Below, piece by piece: positions 21,815-29,919 of a DNA stretch of 32,842 bases; within the stretch, counting starts at the first letter, position 1; every line of letters begins with the position of its first letter. The translations under genes were made by a program, and so were the position numbers. The notes under the pieces were generated by a model, which saw only the letters and a program-made list of their open reading frames with translations, was not told where the DNA came from and did not search any database. The stretch spans positions 1 through 32,842 of the forward strand of contig JAPPNU010000069.1 of NCBI GenBank assembly GCA_028873695.1. Direction: 5' to 3'. This stretch comes from Gemmatimonadota bacterium. Lineage in GTDB: Bacteria; Latescibacterota; UBA2968; GCA-2709665.

Positions 21815-24532
21815 TCAAAACCCCGAAAACTTCGCTTCCCCGATTGACGTGAGCGAGTTGTCGGCCGCCTGTGCGAAGGCCGATGTTCGGAGACGGTAAC
21901 GTACGGTTCCCGGGATCTCCCGGTGCGGGAAGAACAGGTGGCGCATGCCTTCGCTGTCGACGTCGAAACCGGGGTCGGCGTCCAGCAGCACGTGCGTCTC
22001 CCCGCCTTCGCGCGTTACCGCCCGCACCCGGCATCCCCTGGTAGATCCGTCGCCGAAGGTCACGATCGCGGTAGCGCCGTTCAATGACTCGCCGGCCGGT
22101 AACTCGCCGGTAACGACCAGCCCGTCGTACGCCGCGCCGGCATCCTTCCTTATCGTACCGGTCACTTTCCCCTCATACGCGCCGCTGCCAGTAAGCGCGA
22201 CCTGTTTCCACTTCAGCAACGTTCCTCCCCACAACCCCATCATTTCGGGCATTCCATCCCGCACCCTCACGAATCCGACTTCGCCGTTCAGCGACAGGTC
22301 TCCCGCGGATACGGCATTCTCTTCTGAACCTCCCCGATACACGATATGATCGACAACGCCGTGATGGCTCACCGTAATCCCCACCGCGTCTCCATCGAGC
22401 CTTTCGAGACGCACGTCGTCTACGAACGGCTCTCCGTCAAACGGTTCGTGCACCGCGGCGAACAGACTCGAGAGAGGCGCAGATCCCTTCCGGCGCAACA
22501 GGAAGATGGGCATTCGAATCCGGTCCAGGAGCGCATCGTTCTCCTCCGCCCTGCGAAACGACATCGCATCCCCTGCAAACACCTCCGCGCCCGCCTGTTG
22601 GGGAATATGCGTCCGCACCGCCACGGGTGAGTCGTCGATGCTGAACGTGATTGACAAATCGTCCGAAACCGCGCCGCGAGAAACATTCTGGAAGTACGCA
22701 TACGCGATATTCCGGCCTTCAGCGTCGCCCCGGTCCGACTCGCCGGTGGGAAACCGGACGTCCACGCCCGGAAGCATGTTTTCACCGTATGGCGCAAGTG
22801 GAACGCTGACCGTCGCGTCCCCGTCCGCATCCGCGTCCCCGTGCAGCGCCCAGTCGTGCTGCGAACCCCCGGTTACGCGAAACAGGTCCACCGCGTAACC
22901 ATCCGATTCGCCGGCGTTCACCAGAAGCAGCGCGCGCCGGTAGACCTTCGCCAGTCCGGGGTACGCCGCCTCCCCGCTCGCATCCACCCACTTCACCGCA
23001 TCGAAGCCCGGCTCGAAAACCATCAGCCGCCCGTCTGAGGGCCCCTGTCTGCCGCCCGAATACTGCCGCTGCTCATCGATAACCACCGTATTGTGACACA
23101 GCGTGCTCGTACTCCAGATCCGGTGGCGCGTATGGGTGTACCCGACGTCCGGCAACAGTTCGCGGCCCTTGGCGAACAGAACCATGTTCAGATTGTCCGC
23201 GTGCTGGTGCCCGTAGCCGCCCGAATAGTGAAGGTGAAGCTGCACCTGTTCGTCGCCCATCCCGTGCCCCAGCCACGCATGCCCGACGCCGGCCAGCAAT
23301 GTCGAGACGGATCGTTCGGGTACCTTCAGGTTTCTGAAGTGCGCCCAGTTGTCGTGCATGGTCATCTGCCGCCCGTCGGGATACCGGCAGATTTCCAGAA
23401 TCCGCTCCGCCCTGGCGATTATCGCGATGTCCCGTGAAAGGTCCAGGTTGTCCAGACGGGTCCCGTTCTCCGGATGAACGTATCCCGGCGGATCGCTATA
23501 GCCCCGTACTGCACGGAATACCCTGTTCATTCCACCCATCGTCATCTGATGATATCCTACGCTGCCCTCCATCCAGAAGCCGTCTTCGTAGAACGTCCGC
23601 CTGAACAGTTCCCGGCTTCGCCTTACGCCTTCGTGCACCAGCACGGGATCTGACAGGACCCGTCCGATCGCAATGTACCCTTCGTATATTCGCGGCCCCG
23701 CATTGCCGTAAACGGTTCCGTGAAACTGGTCCTGTCGAATGGCGCCGCGGAAGAAGTCGTCCTCGATGCGCGCCTTGACGTCCGCCCCAACCTCTTCCGA
23801 GAGCCGCTCCAGTTCGCCGCTGTCGTAGATCGAATCGTACGCGAACACCAGGTTCGTGGGCATCTCGTCGTGGCGCCACCGCCCCCACTTGCCGCCGCCG
23901 TTGGGATATGGCGGCTCGGTTGCGAACCCTTTCGGCCTGTGCGGCCAGTCGCGGCTCACGAGAAATCCCGGATAATACCGGGCGAACGCATCCAGTATGA
24001 GAGCCGCGCGCCGCGCGTACGCCCGCTCGCCAGTCATCTGGTACAGCTCGCCGAACCGCTGCGCGGTATTTGAAAAATACGATCGCGCCTCGCGCCATCC
24101 CCTGGCCGAAAACAGGTACCGGTACCCGGTCGCGTCCTCCCAGTAGGGATACGCCACCTCCACACCCACCGGATTCACCACCTTCATCACCCGATCCTCG
24201 GGATACCGATCGTTCGGAAAGACCATGTCGCAGAATCGGCATTTCACCCGGTGCGGATCGGATATCGACCATCGCAGCTGCCCCTCCTGTGTCCCCTCCT
24301 CGCAGTTCGGGCAACCCATGAAGCGAAAGCCAGTCTTGTCCGGAACCAGGGCTACCATCTCGGCTTCCGTCATCGCCATCACCCTGGAAACCGCGCGCTT
24401 CAACACGGCCACACGTTTCTCCGACGCCTCAACGCGATACACCGGTCGCGTCGTCTCCGCCGCTACTGACCGAACCCAACCCAGGGCAATCAAGCAAAAA
24501 GCCGCCAGCGCCAAAAGGCCGATCCCGTCCAT
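21815..24532 (-). CDS. Secreted heparinase II/III-like polysaccharide lyase with zinc-ribbon-like N-terminus
   Basis: Probably cleaves an acidic polysaccharide by beta-elimination outside the cytoplasm. I choose ATG 24532, preceded by AAAGGACG at good spacing and followed by a signal peptide (MDGIGLLALAAFCLIALGW... to VAA); the frame is open 32 codons further up. Of 905 residues, about 60-110 hold two CxxC pairs (C74/C77 in MGCPNCEEG, C98/C101 in KCRFCDMVFPND) suggesting bound zinc. About 120-400 are the alpha-toroid (WRHDEMPTNLVFAYDSI; EDGFWMEGSVGYHQMT). The heparinase II/III core GYGHQHADNLNMVLFAKG (H442, H444, D446), then DVGYTHTRH and CHNTVVIDEQ, follows, with beta-sandwich domains to the end. 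Family substrates include heparin, alginate and related uronate polymers; which applies here is unknown. Confidence 0.85.
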   Translation of the reverse strand: MDGIGLLALAAFCLIALGWVRSVAAETTRPVYRVEASEKRVAVLKRAVSRVMAMTEAEMVALVPDKTGFRFMGCPNCEEGTQEGQLRWSISDPHRVKCRFCDMVFPNDRYPEDRVMKVVNPVGVEVAYPYWEDATGYRYLFSARGWREARSYFSNTAQRFGELYQMTGERAYARRAALILDAFARYYPGFLVSRDWPHRPKGFATEPPYPNGGGKWGRWRHDEMPTNLVFAYDSIYDSGELERLSEEVGADVKARIEDDFFRGAIRQDQFHGTVYGNAGPRIYEGYIAIGRVLSDPVLVHEGVRRSRELFRRTFYEDGFWMEGSVGYHQMTMGGMNRVFRAVRGYSDPPGYVHPENGTRLDNLDLSRDIAIIARAERILEICRYPDGRQMTMHDNWAHFRNLKVPERSVSTLLAGVGHAWLGHGMGDEQVQLHLHYSGGYGHQHADNLNMVLFAKGRELLPDVGYTHTRHRIWSTSTLCHNTVVIDEQRQYSGGRQGPSDGRLMVFEPGFDAVKWVDASGEAAYPGLAKVYRRALLLVNAGESDGYAVDLFRVTGGSQHDWALHGDADADGDATVSVPLAPYGENMLPGVDVRFPTGESDRGDAEGRNIAYAYFQNVSRGAVSDDLSITFSIDDSPVAVRTHIPQQAGAEVFAGDAMSFRRAEENDALLDRIRMPIFLLRRKGSAPLSSLFAAVHEPFDGEPFVDDVRLERLDGDAVGITVSHHGVVDHIVYRGGSEENAVSAGDLSLNGEVGFVRVRDGMPEMMGLWGGTLLKWKQVALTGSGAYEGKVTGTIRKDAGAAYDGLVVTGELPAGESLNGATAIVTFGDGSTRGCRVRAVTREGGETHVLLDADPGFDVDSEGMRHLFFPHREIPGTVRYRLRTSAFAQAADNSLTSIGEAKFSGF

Positions 24533-24634
24533 TGCACAGCGTCCTTTCTGTTTTGCGTACTGTATGTGCCGGCAGTACGGATAACAGGTGTTCGGGTACA
24601 TGGGTAACACTCTTTGAAACGGATGCATTCTCCA

Positions 24635-25603
24635 CTACTTGCGAACCAGCTTCCAGACATCCGGAAACATGTTGTTGCCCGCCACCATCCAGAGCGCATC
24701 GTCATAGACGAAAACACTGGCCGCGTGGCGGGGGGCCCATGGCGTATCCGGCAGTTCGGACCAGTTCACCCCGTCCGGGCTGTACCACACGTCGTTCCGG
24801 TTCCAGCTGCCGGTCGCCTCGTCCATCGAACGATGGGCCGCCTCGTGAAAGCATCCCTCCATCACCCACAACTTGCCGTCCCACACGCCAACGTCGTGGT
24901 ACTGTCGAGGGACCCAGGGCGCCGCACGGGTATGCAGTTCCCAGTTGACGCCGTCGGCGGTGCTCCACACGTCACCGAACATCTTCCTGCTGTTGATACG
25001 CGGCGTATCGTACGTCCCGCCGCCCAGAATCCAGATCCGGTCCTGAAAAACGGCGCTGCCGCCGATCATTCCCCGTTCCTCCCACGGCGCGTGTTCAACG
25101 ACCCGGTTCCATTTCCTGCCGTCGGCCGAATTCCAAACGTCGTTGAAAAAGACCTCCTTCTCATCAGCGAATTGAGGGATGGTCTGCCCGCCCATTACCC
25201 AGATTCTGCCGTCGTGAACCGCCGTATAATGCAAGACCCTCGGGCCCCAGGGCACGGGATCGCATACCAGGTCCCAGCCGACGCCATCCGCGCTGCGCCA
25301 CACGTCGTTCTGATAGTGCCCCTGGTTGCAGTCTCCACCCACGATCCACATCCGGCCGTCGTGAACGGCGTAACCGGCCGTGTGCCGGCCTTCCCAGGGC
25401 GCTTCCTCGTTCACCTCGACCCAGGTTTCCCCGTCTGTCGAACTCCACACCTCGCTGTTGCAGATGATTGGAAAATTGACCTTGTCGCGAGGATTCCAGC
25501 CGCCCAGCAGCCACATTTTGTCGTCGAAAACCAAAGCGCCCGCTCCGTCGCGTCCGGCAAAGGCGGCATTTTCCGTTACGCAAATCCATTTGTATTCGGG
25601 CAT
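24635..25603 (-). CDS. Kelch-like beta-propeller protein
   Basis: ATG 25603 is preferred (GGAG six bases before it) over ATG 25615. The 322 residues form about six repeats of DVW(R/N/S)S(A/T)DGxxW...PWxxRxxH...VxDGxxWVxGG, for example DVWRSADGVGWDL, DVWNSADGRKWNR and DVWYSPDGVNWSE. This is a galactose-oxidase/kelch type propeller. There is no signal peptide, unlike many relatives, so it may be cytoplasmic or exported by another route. It lies about 100 bases upstream of the lyase gene in the same direction. Enzymatic residues are not evident; a role in binding or sugar epimerisation, as for other kelch propellers in such clusters, is only a guess. Confidence 0.8.
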   Translation of the reverse strand: MPEYKWICVTENAAFAGRDGAGALVFDDKMWLLGGWNPRDKVNFPIICNSEVWSSTDGETWVEVNEEAPWEGRHTAGYAVHDGRMWIVGGDCNQGHYQNDVWRSADGVGWDLVCDPVPWGPRVLHYTAVHDGRIWVMGGQTIPQFADEKEVFFNDVWNSADGRKWNRVVEHAPWEERGMIGGSAVFQDRIWILGGGTYDTPRINSRKMFGDVWSTADGVNWELHTRAAPWVPRQYHDVGVWDGKLWVMEGCFHEAAHRSMDEATGSWNRNDVWYSPDGVNWSELPDTPWAPRHAASVFVYDDALWMVAGNNMFPDVWKLVRK

Positions 25604-25660
25604 CGAAGTCTCCATAAGAGTGGGGATAGGGCCGCCAGCATTCCTGCACCGACATTAAAC

Positions 25661-25690
25661 TCACACAAAGACACGAAGACACAAAGGGAA
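25661..25690. repeat. ACACAAAGACACGAAG-type simple repeat
   Basis: Short tandem text CACACAAAGACACGAAGAC then ACAAAGG, similar in kind to the - strand text ACCACAAAAAGCACGAAAGG at 29829-29862. Both are intergenic, at the edges of genes of the catabolic cluster. Confidence 0.6.
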
Positions 25691-25711
25691 ACCCGGATAC
25701 AGAAACAAGGC

Positions 25712-25860
25712 GGGCAACCACAAGGGTTGCACCTACGAATACAACGTCGGCGCGAAACAAGATGAAGTCAATATCACAGTTTGTCTGGTTTTCGCAGGGG
25801 CGACCGGCCGGTCGCCCCTACAAATGCAACGGCGCCGCGCCGAGGGCAGGTCACCCTCGA
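25712..25860. repeat. Hairpin repeats, composite copy 2 plus a single hairpin
   Basis: First a degenerate hairpin GGGCAACC/GGTTGCAC (25712-25732) followed by CTACGAATACAACG. Then a perfect 10-bp hairpin AGGGGCGACC (25796-25805) with GGTCGCCCCT (25810-25819), the linker CTACAAATGCAAC... (after the TA) and a decayed CGAGGGCA palindrome (25841-25859). The order matches 276-341. The whole of 25616-25975 is without a gene. Confidence 0.75.
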
Positions 25861-25935
25861 TTCCGGGTGGAGAGGTCCGCGCCTTTTCAGGTCCCGCTGC
25901 TTTACGGCGTCGAAGTCAATGGGTTGGTTTTGACT

Positions 25936-25971
25936 CAAGCTGACGGCTGAAAGCTGATGGCTAACGGCTGC
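25936..25971. repeat. AGCTGACGGCTGA array at the end of a Gfo/Idh gene
   Basis: Units AGCTGACGGCTGAA, AGCTGATGGC and TAACGGCTGCC, ending 4 bases before the stop codon of the oxidoreductase gene (read on the - strand). Relative to that gene the orientation is the same as for the array at 32661-32690 relative to the other Gfo/Idh gene. Confidence 0.75.
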
Positions 25972-25975
25972 CTTT

Positions 25976-27031
25976 CTACCACCCCTGTCGCCCCACGTAC
26001 AGGCCGCGGTTCTTCATCGGCAGACGCACGCGCACGCCGCCCAGACGGTGGGACTCGATGAAGCCCATCACCATCTCCTGGCTTCGCCGCGCCAATTGGA
26101 CGGGGCCCAATGTTTCCCGTCCCGTGTCCAGCGCCTCGGCGATATCCCTGAGACCGTTCACCGTGCCGCTCTCGATCGACACCTCGGGAAACGGCCGTTC
26201 CTCGAGTACATGGCTCACGCCGCAGGCCTTGCGGAACTGGCAATTCAACCCGTTGTCGAACGACCTTAACTTTCCCTCGGAGCCGCAAAGCTCGAATTCC
26301 GTTCCGCTGCCGCCCACTGTATAACCAAGGACGCCGTTGTGAAACCGGACGAATCCGGCTGCCACGCCCGGGTCCACGTTCAACAGGTTGTCCTCCCAGT
26401 CCGCGTCTTCGCAAACAATGGTTCCCTGAACGAAATCGATCTCCGGATCGCCCGCCAGATACAACATCATATCCGACCCGTGGGTAAGCCCCCACAGCGC
26501 GGAGGTCACACCCTGCTGTACGATCACGGCCTGAACCGTTCCCAGGTCTCCGACGTCCGCCAGTTCCCGCATCTTCTGATAAACCGGAATATATCGACGT
26601 TGGGTGCCGTAGTTGAACTTCGTCCCATTTTTCTCCACGGCCTCCACCATCGCGTCCGCCTCCTCCATCGAACAGCAGAGCGGCTTCTCGCAATAGATCC
26701 CCCTGACGCCATTTTCGGCCGCGAAGACGGTCATCTCCGCGTGGGTCGCCGGGCGGGTGGCGATACACGCGATATCCGGTTTCTCTTTGTGGATCATCTC
26801 CCGGTAGTCGGTGTAGCAGACCGGCACGCCGTACCGGTCACGGATCGATTCCGCCTTCTCCGCCACCACGTCCGAGACCGCCACCAAATCCGTCCGTTCG
26901 CACGCCACCGCGGCAGCCGCGTGCGAATACGGGATCCAGAGGTGGCTGTTGGGATGGTCGCGCACTTCGTCGTCGATCGTTGCCCCCATCCGCCCGCATC
27001 CGATTAACGCCGTCCGATACCGATCCGCCAT
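25976..27031 (-). CDS. Gfo/Idh/MocA-family oxidoreductase
   Basis: NAD(P)-dependent sugar or inositol dehydrogenase type enzyme. The 351 residues start with the Rossmann motif LIGCGRMGATIDDE. The conserved YCEKPLCCSMEEAD segment carries the catalytic lysine of EKP, and WGLTHGSDMMLYLAGDPE supplies the usual histidine/aspartate pair of the active site. ATG 27031 has GAGGATAGG ahead of it. It sits 25 bases after the stop of the secreted protein gene, so it is part of the same transcript. Within this cluster a role in oxidising or epimerising a product of the secreted lyase is likely, but the sugar cannot be told. The stop abuts a repeat array. Confidence 0.9.
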   Translation of the reverse strand: MADRYRTALIGCGRMGATIDDEVRDHPNSHLWIPYSHAAAAVACERTDLVAVSDVVAEKAESIRDRYGVPVCYTDYREMIHKEKPDIACIATRPATHAEMTVFAAENGVRGIYCEKPLCCSMEEADAMVEAVEKNGTKFNYGTQRRYIPVYQKMRELADVGDLGTVQAVIVQQGVTSALWGLTHGSDMMLYLAGDPEIDFVQGTIVCEDADWEDNLLNVDPGVAAGFVRFHNGVLGYTVGGSGTEFELCGSEGKLRSFDNGLNCQFRKACGVSHVLEERPFPEVSIESGTVNGLRDIAEALDTGRETLGPVQLARRSQEMVMGFIESHRLGGVRVRLPMKNRGLYVGRQGW

Positions 27032-27056
27032 GATCCTATCCTCGTGTTAGTGAACG

Positions 27057-28598
27057 TTACTCTACCGAGTTAGACCGCATTTCCGCCCGCAAGGGGCCGA
27101 ACATGCCGTTGCCCCATTGGATATCCGCGTCCTCTGCCTGTTTCGCTCGCCCGGCGCGGACCGGCGCCGACCCCAGAATCCGGCCGTCCTGCGCGATGCT
27201 GATCTGCCCGGCCTCAATGGTAAACTCCAGCGTCGTGGGCTTTCCCGTCCAGACAACGGGCGCGGAAACGCTGCCGGGCTTTCTCACGCGGTAGACCTTG
27301 CGGTACTGGCCCCATACCTCGTCATCGTGCAGGAACGAATGCCGCATGTCCCGCACCGGGCACCCCTTTGCGCTCACGGAGAGGTAGAGCGCGTCGCCCA
27401 TCGGCGCCAGACCGGTCACGCGCTGTCCCCAATCGTTGACCACCAGGTCGGTACCGTGTTCCTCGTTGTACGCGACCACCCGGTCTTCGAATGGATGCGT
27501 CATTTCGTCCGTAATCGGCGGTTTGCGGAACATCCGTTTCACGAAGTGCCACGCGTCTCCGTGGGCGTCGTACCGCCACAATTCCGACCAGGGCCACACC
27601 CCCACGTAGAGGTCCCCTCCGTAGATCGCCGTTGTCTGCGCCTCACGCGCACTGCCGGACACGCCCGGCATCACCGGAGGATAGCATTCCAGATGGCGCA
27701 ACTCCCTGCCGTCGTACCGGAACAGGTTACCCGTCGGGTACTGCGCAATAAGCAACTCGTCGTACCAGTTCAGCATCGAATACAACTGAAAGCTCACGCC
27801 CGCCAGCGACGCACGCACGATCTTCCATCCGGACCCGTCGAATACGTAAACGCCCCCCATATTGGAGGAATTCACGATCTCATCCCCGAGTTGTCCAATA
27901 GAGAACGGCGTCTCCTGTGGATACTTGAGATCCAGCGTCACCGCTTTATCCAGGTCCACCGGCCCACTTCCCGGCGTCCAGGGCACCGCATACAGTGTGG
28001 TATATGGGGGGTCCGAGTCCTGGTCTTTATGGAAGAACGTCAGAAAGCCCAGGGCGTAGTAGAAATGGTGATAGCGTCCTTTGGCGGGCTTTTCCAGGAC
28101 CCGCTCGCCGTCGTAAGTGGCCTCGCTCTCCTTGAATTGAAAGAGCTTCCCTGCAATTCGCATTTTTCCGTCGCCGCTCACCGTTTCGCCCACGCCGAAA
28201 CTCCCGTCCACCTGCCACGAGCTCGACTCGTCGTCCCACCACCGCGCGGTCCGGTCCTGGTGATAGCTGCACGAGTACACCCGGCCGTCCAGATCGAACA
28301 GATAGCTCCCTCCATCCTCCGTGGACGGCGGCAAAGTCTCGAATTGCTCCTCCGCCTCGTCGTCGCGCACGAAGAACTGCAGCGTGAACCGGTCCATCCT
28401 GAACGCGGTGTTGTAGACCCCGACAAAACCCGCCCCCAGAACCGCACGACCCTCCTTGTCACGGGCCTCGAACAGCGAACCCCAGTTCTGTCCCACGTCC
28501 TGTCCGAAATCGATCGTCGTTGTAATTCGCATGACATGTGTCTCCCCGGCAAGCCCCGGCAGCGGCCAGAGCAGCAAAGTGGCAAGCATCCAGTACAT
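27057..28598 (-). CDS. Secreted protein of unknown function, propeller-like
   Basis: I do not recognise a family. The 513 residues begin with a signal peptide (MYWMLATLLLWPLPGLAG), with GGAGAG about 10 bases upstream. Segments such as YLFDLDGRVYSCSYHQD, VYVFDGSGWKIVRAS, NLFRYDGRELRHLE, DLYVGVWPWSELWRYDAHG and GLAPMGDALYLSVSAKG are propeller-blade-like repeats. A C-terminal module (TLEFTIEAGQISIAQDGRIL) looks like a beta-sandwich. It lies between the dehydrogenase and Gfo/Idh genes of the catabolic cluster, so a carbohydrate-linked extracytoplasmic role is plausible. Confidence 0.75.
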   Translation of the reverse strand: MYWMLATLLLWPLPGLAGETHVMRITTTIDFGQDVGQNWGSLFEARDKEGRAVLGAGFVGVYNTAFRMDRFTLQFFVRDDEAEEQFETLPPSTEDGGSYLFDLDGRVYSCSYHQDRTARWWDDESSSWQVDGSFGVGETVSGDGKMRIAGKLFQFKESEATYDGERVLEKPAKGRYHHFYYALGFLTFFHKDQDSDPPYTTLYAVPWTPGSGPVDLDKAVTLDLKYPQETPFSIGQLGDEIVNSSNMGGVYVFDGSGWKIVRASLAGVSFQLYSMLNWYDELLIAQYPTGNLFRYDGRELRHLECYPPVMPGVSGSAREAQTTAIYGGDLYVGVWPWSELWRYDAHGDAWHFVKRMFRKPPITDEMTHPFEDRVVAYNEEHGTDLVVNDWGQRVTGLAPMGDALYLSVSAKGCPVRDMRHSFLHDDEVWGQYRKVYRVRKPGSVSAPVVWTGKPTTLEFTIEAGQISIAQDGRILGSAPVRAGRAKQAEDADIQWGNGMFGPLRAEMRSNSVE

Positions 28599-28671
28599 CG
28601 CAGATCAACTCTCCGCGGTTAGAAATCCTGTCGCCCGATCCCATTCCGGCACACTGACGTCTCGGACGCCG

Positions 28672-29634
28672 TCAGAATGCCAGGACGACCTTGACGGCGC
28701 CGTCCGTTTCGGGATGTTCGAATGCCAGATCGAACGCTTCCTGGATCTTTTCGAACGGCAGCAGGTGCGTCAGGATCGGCCTGACGTCGAGCCGGCCCTG
28801 GTTGATCCAGTCCAGCGCAACCGTATAATCCAGTCCCGGATTCGGCCCGACGGACGTGACGATCTGCAATTCCTTCCTGAACATTTCCAGGAACGCGAGG
28901 GTCATCCGTCCCTCGGCGTTCTCCTTGTTGGGCACGCCGAAATACACCAGCGTTCCGTCCTGGCGCAGCAGATCGCCGCACAGGTTGAAAGTCGACTCCC
29001 TGCCCACAGCCTCCACCGCCAGATCCACCATTTCCCCGCCGGTGATCTCCCAAACCGCCTCTGAGAGATCGCACGTCTGCGGATTGACGGTATGGGTCGC
29101 GCCCATCTCCGGCGACACGGCCAGCCGGTGGGGCAGCGGGTCCACGCCGATTATATATCTCGCGCCCAGGTTGCGCAGGGTGGCATTGAAAAGTTGCCCC
29201 ACCGGACCCTGCCCCATGACCAGCGCCTTCCTGTTAATGACGTTACCGAGTTTGTAGAAACAGTGGATGACCGTCCCCAGCAACTGGCTCATCAGAGCGA
29301 CCTCCGGCTCGAGGCCCATCGGCAGTTTGACGCAACCCGCAGGATCGGCCAGCACGTACTCCTGGAACAGGCCCCGGTCGAAGCCCCAGAGCAGCACGCG
29401 GTCGCCGGCGATAAAGGCGTCGGTGGCACAGGCTTCTACAATCCCGAGACCTTCGTGCCCCGTCTGTCCCAATCCCATCGGATAGGACGCGCCGATGCCA
29501 TAGAACGCCGGTTTGTCCGTACCGCAAATCCCCGCCCGCTCCAGACGCACCAGCATCATGTCCTTTGTCGGCTCGGGTTTCTCCACTTCCGCAATTTCCC
29601 ACCGCTTCGGCGCGACCAACCTAGCCGCTTTCAT
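28672..29634 (-). CDS. Medium-chain zinc-dependent dehydrogenase lacking the structural-zinc lobe
   Basis: Sugar/polyol dehydrogenase-like enzyme of the MDR superfamily. ATG 29634 (MKAARLVAPKRWEI) is chosen because it matches the family start and has AGGA close upstream; the frame is open 34 codons further. Catalytic zinc ligands are C37 (GICGTDKP) and H60-E61 (GHEGLG). The NAD-binding motif is GQGPVG (141-146). Between about 83 and 100, where many relatives hold four cysteines for a structural zinc, the sequence goes straight from LLWGFDRGLF to QEYVLADPAG, so that lobe is missing. At 320 residues it is at the short end of the family. It lies between the enolase-superfamily gene and the secreted unknown, 73 bases ahead of the latter. 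Confidence 0.88.
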   Translation of the reverse strand: MKAARLVAPKRWEIAEVEKPEPTKDMMLVRLERAGICGTDKPAFYGIGASYPMGLGQTGHEGLGIVEACATDAFIAGDRVLLWGFDRGLFQEYVLADPAGCVKLPMGLEPEVALMSQLLGTVIHCFYKLGNVINRKALVMGQGPVGQLFNATLRNLGARYIIGVDPLPHRLAVSPEMGATHTVNPQTCDLSEAVWEITGGEMVDLAVEAVGRESTFNLCGDLLRQDGTLVYFGVPNKENAEGRMTLAFLEMFRKELQIVTSVGPNPGLDYTVALDWINQGRLDVRPILTHLLPFEKIQEAFDLAFEHPETDGAVKVVLAF

Positions 29635-29828
29635 CTTTCCTGACCCTTCTTTCATTTGTTGTGATCCAACGTCTAACCTTGATTCGCAATTATTCGGGGA
29701 CCTGAATGTCGAATATATACGGAAGAACAGCGGCAAATTGAAGTCAAGGGTCCCGGATACTTCAGGTCACTGGACGTGAATGGAGCTTTCATCCATTTGA
29801 ACGACCTCGAAACCCCGTTTTCGCAGCG

Positions 29829-29862
29829 TCCCTTTCTGTGCCTTTCGTGCTTTTTGTGGTAA
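29829..29862. repeat. CACAAAAAGCACGAAAGG-type simple sequence
   Basis: On the - strand it reads TTACCACAAAAAGCACGAAAGG then CACAGAAAGG (in two parts). It lies in the gap between the enolase-superfamily and dehydrogenase genes. This kind of text recurs between genes in many environmental genomes; see also 25661-25690. Confidence 0.5.
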
Positions 29863-29919
29863 ATTGACTGTTGTCTTCTTTCGAATTGAGGCTGATCGGT
29901 GTGACAGCGGATTCGTGCC

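Noticed and set aside
27117..28622. 501-residue + strand open frame
   Set aside because: Antisense of the secreted unknown; the - strand frame has a signal peptide, ribosome site and operon spacing, while the + frame is arginine/histidine-rich shadow sequence.
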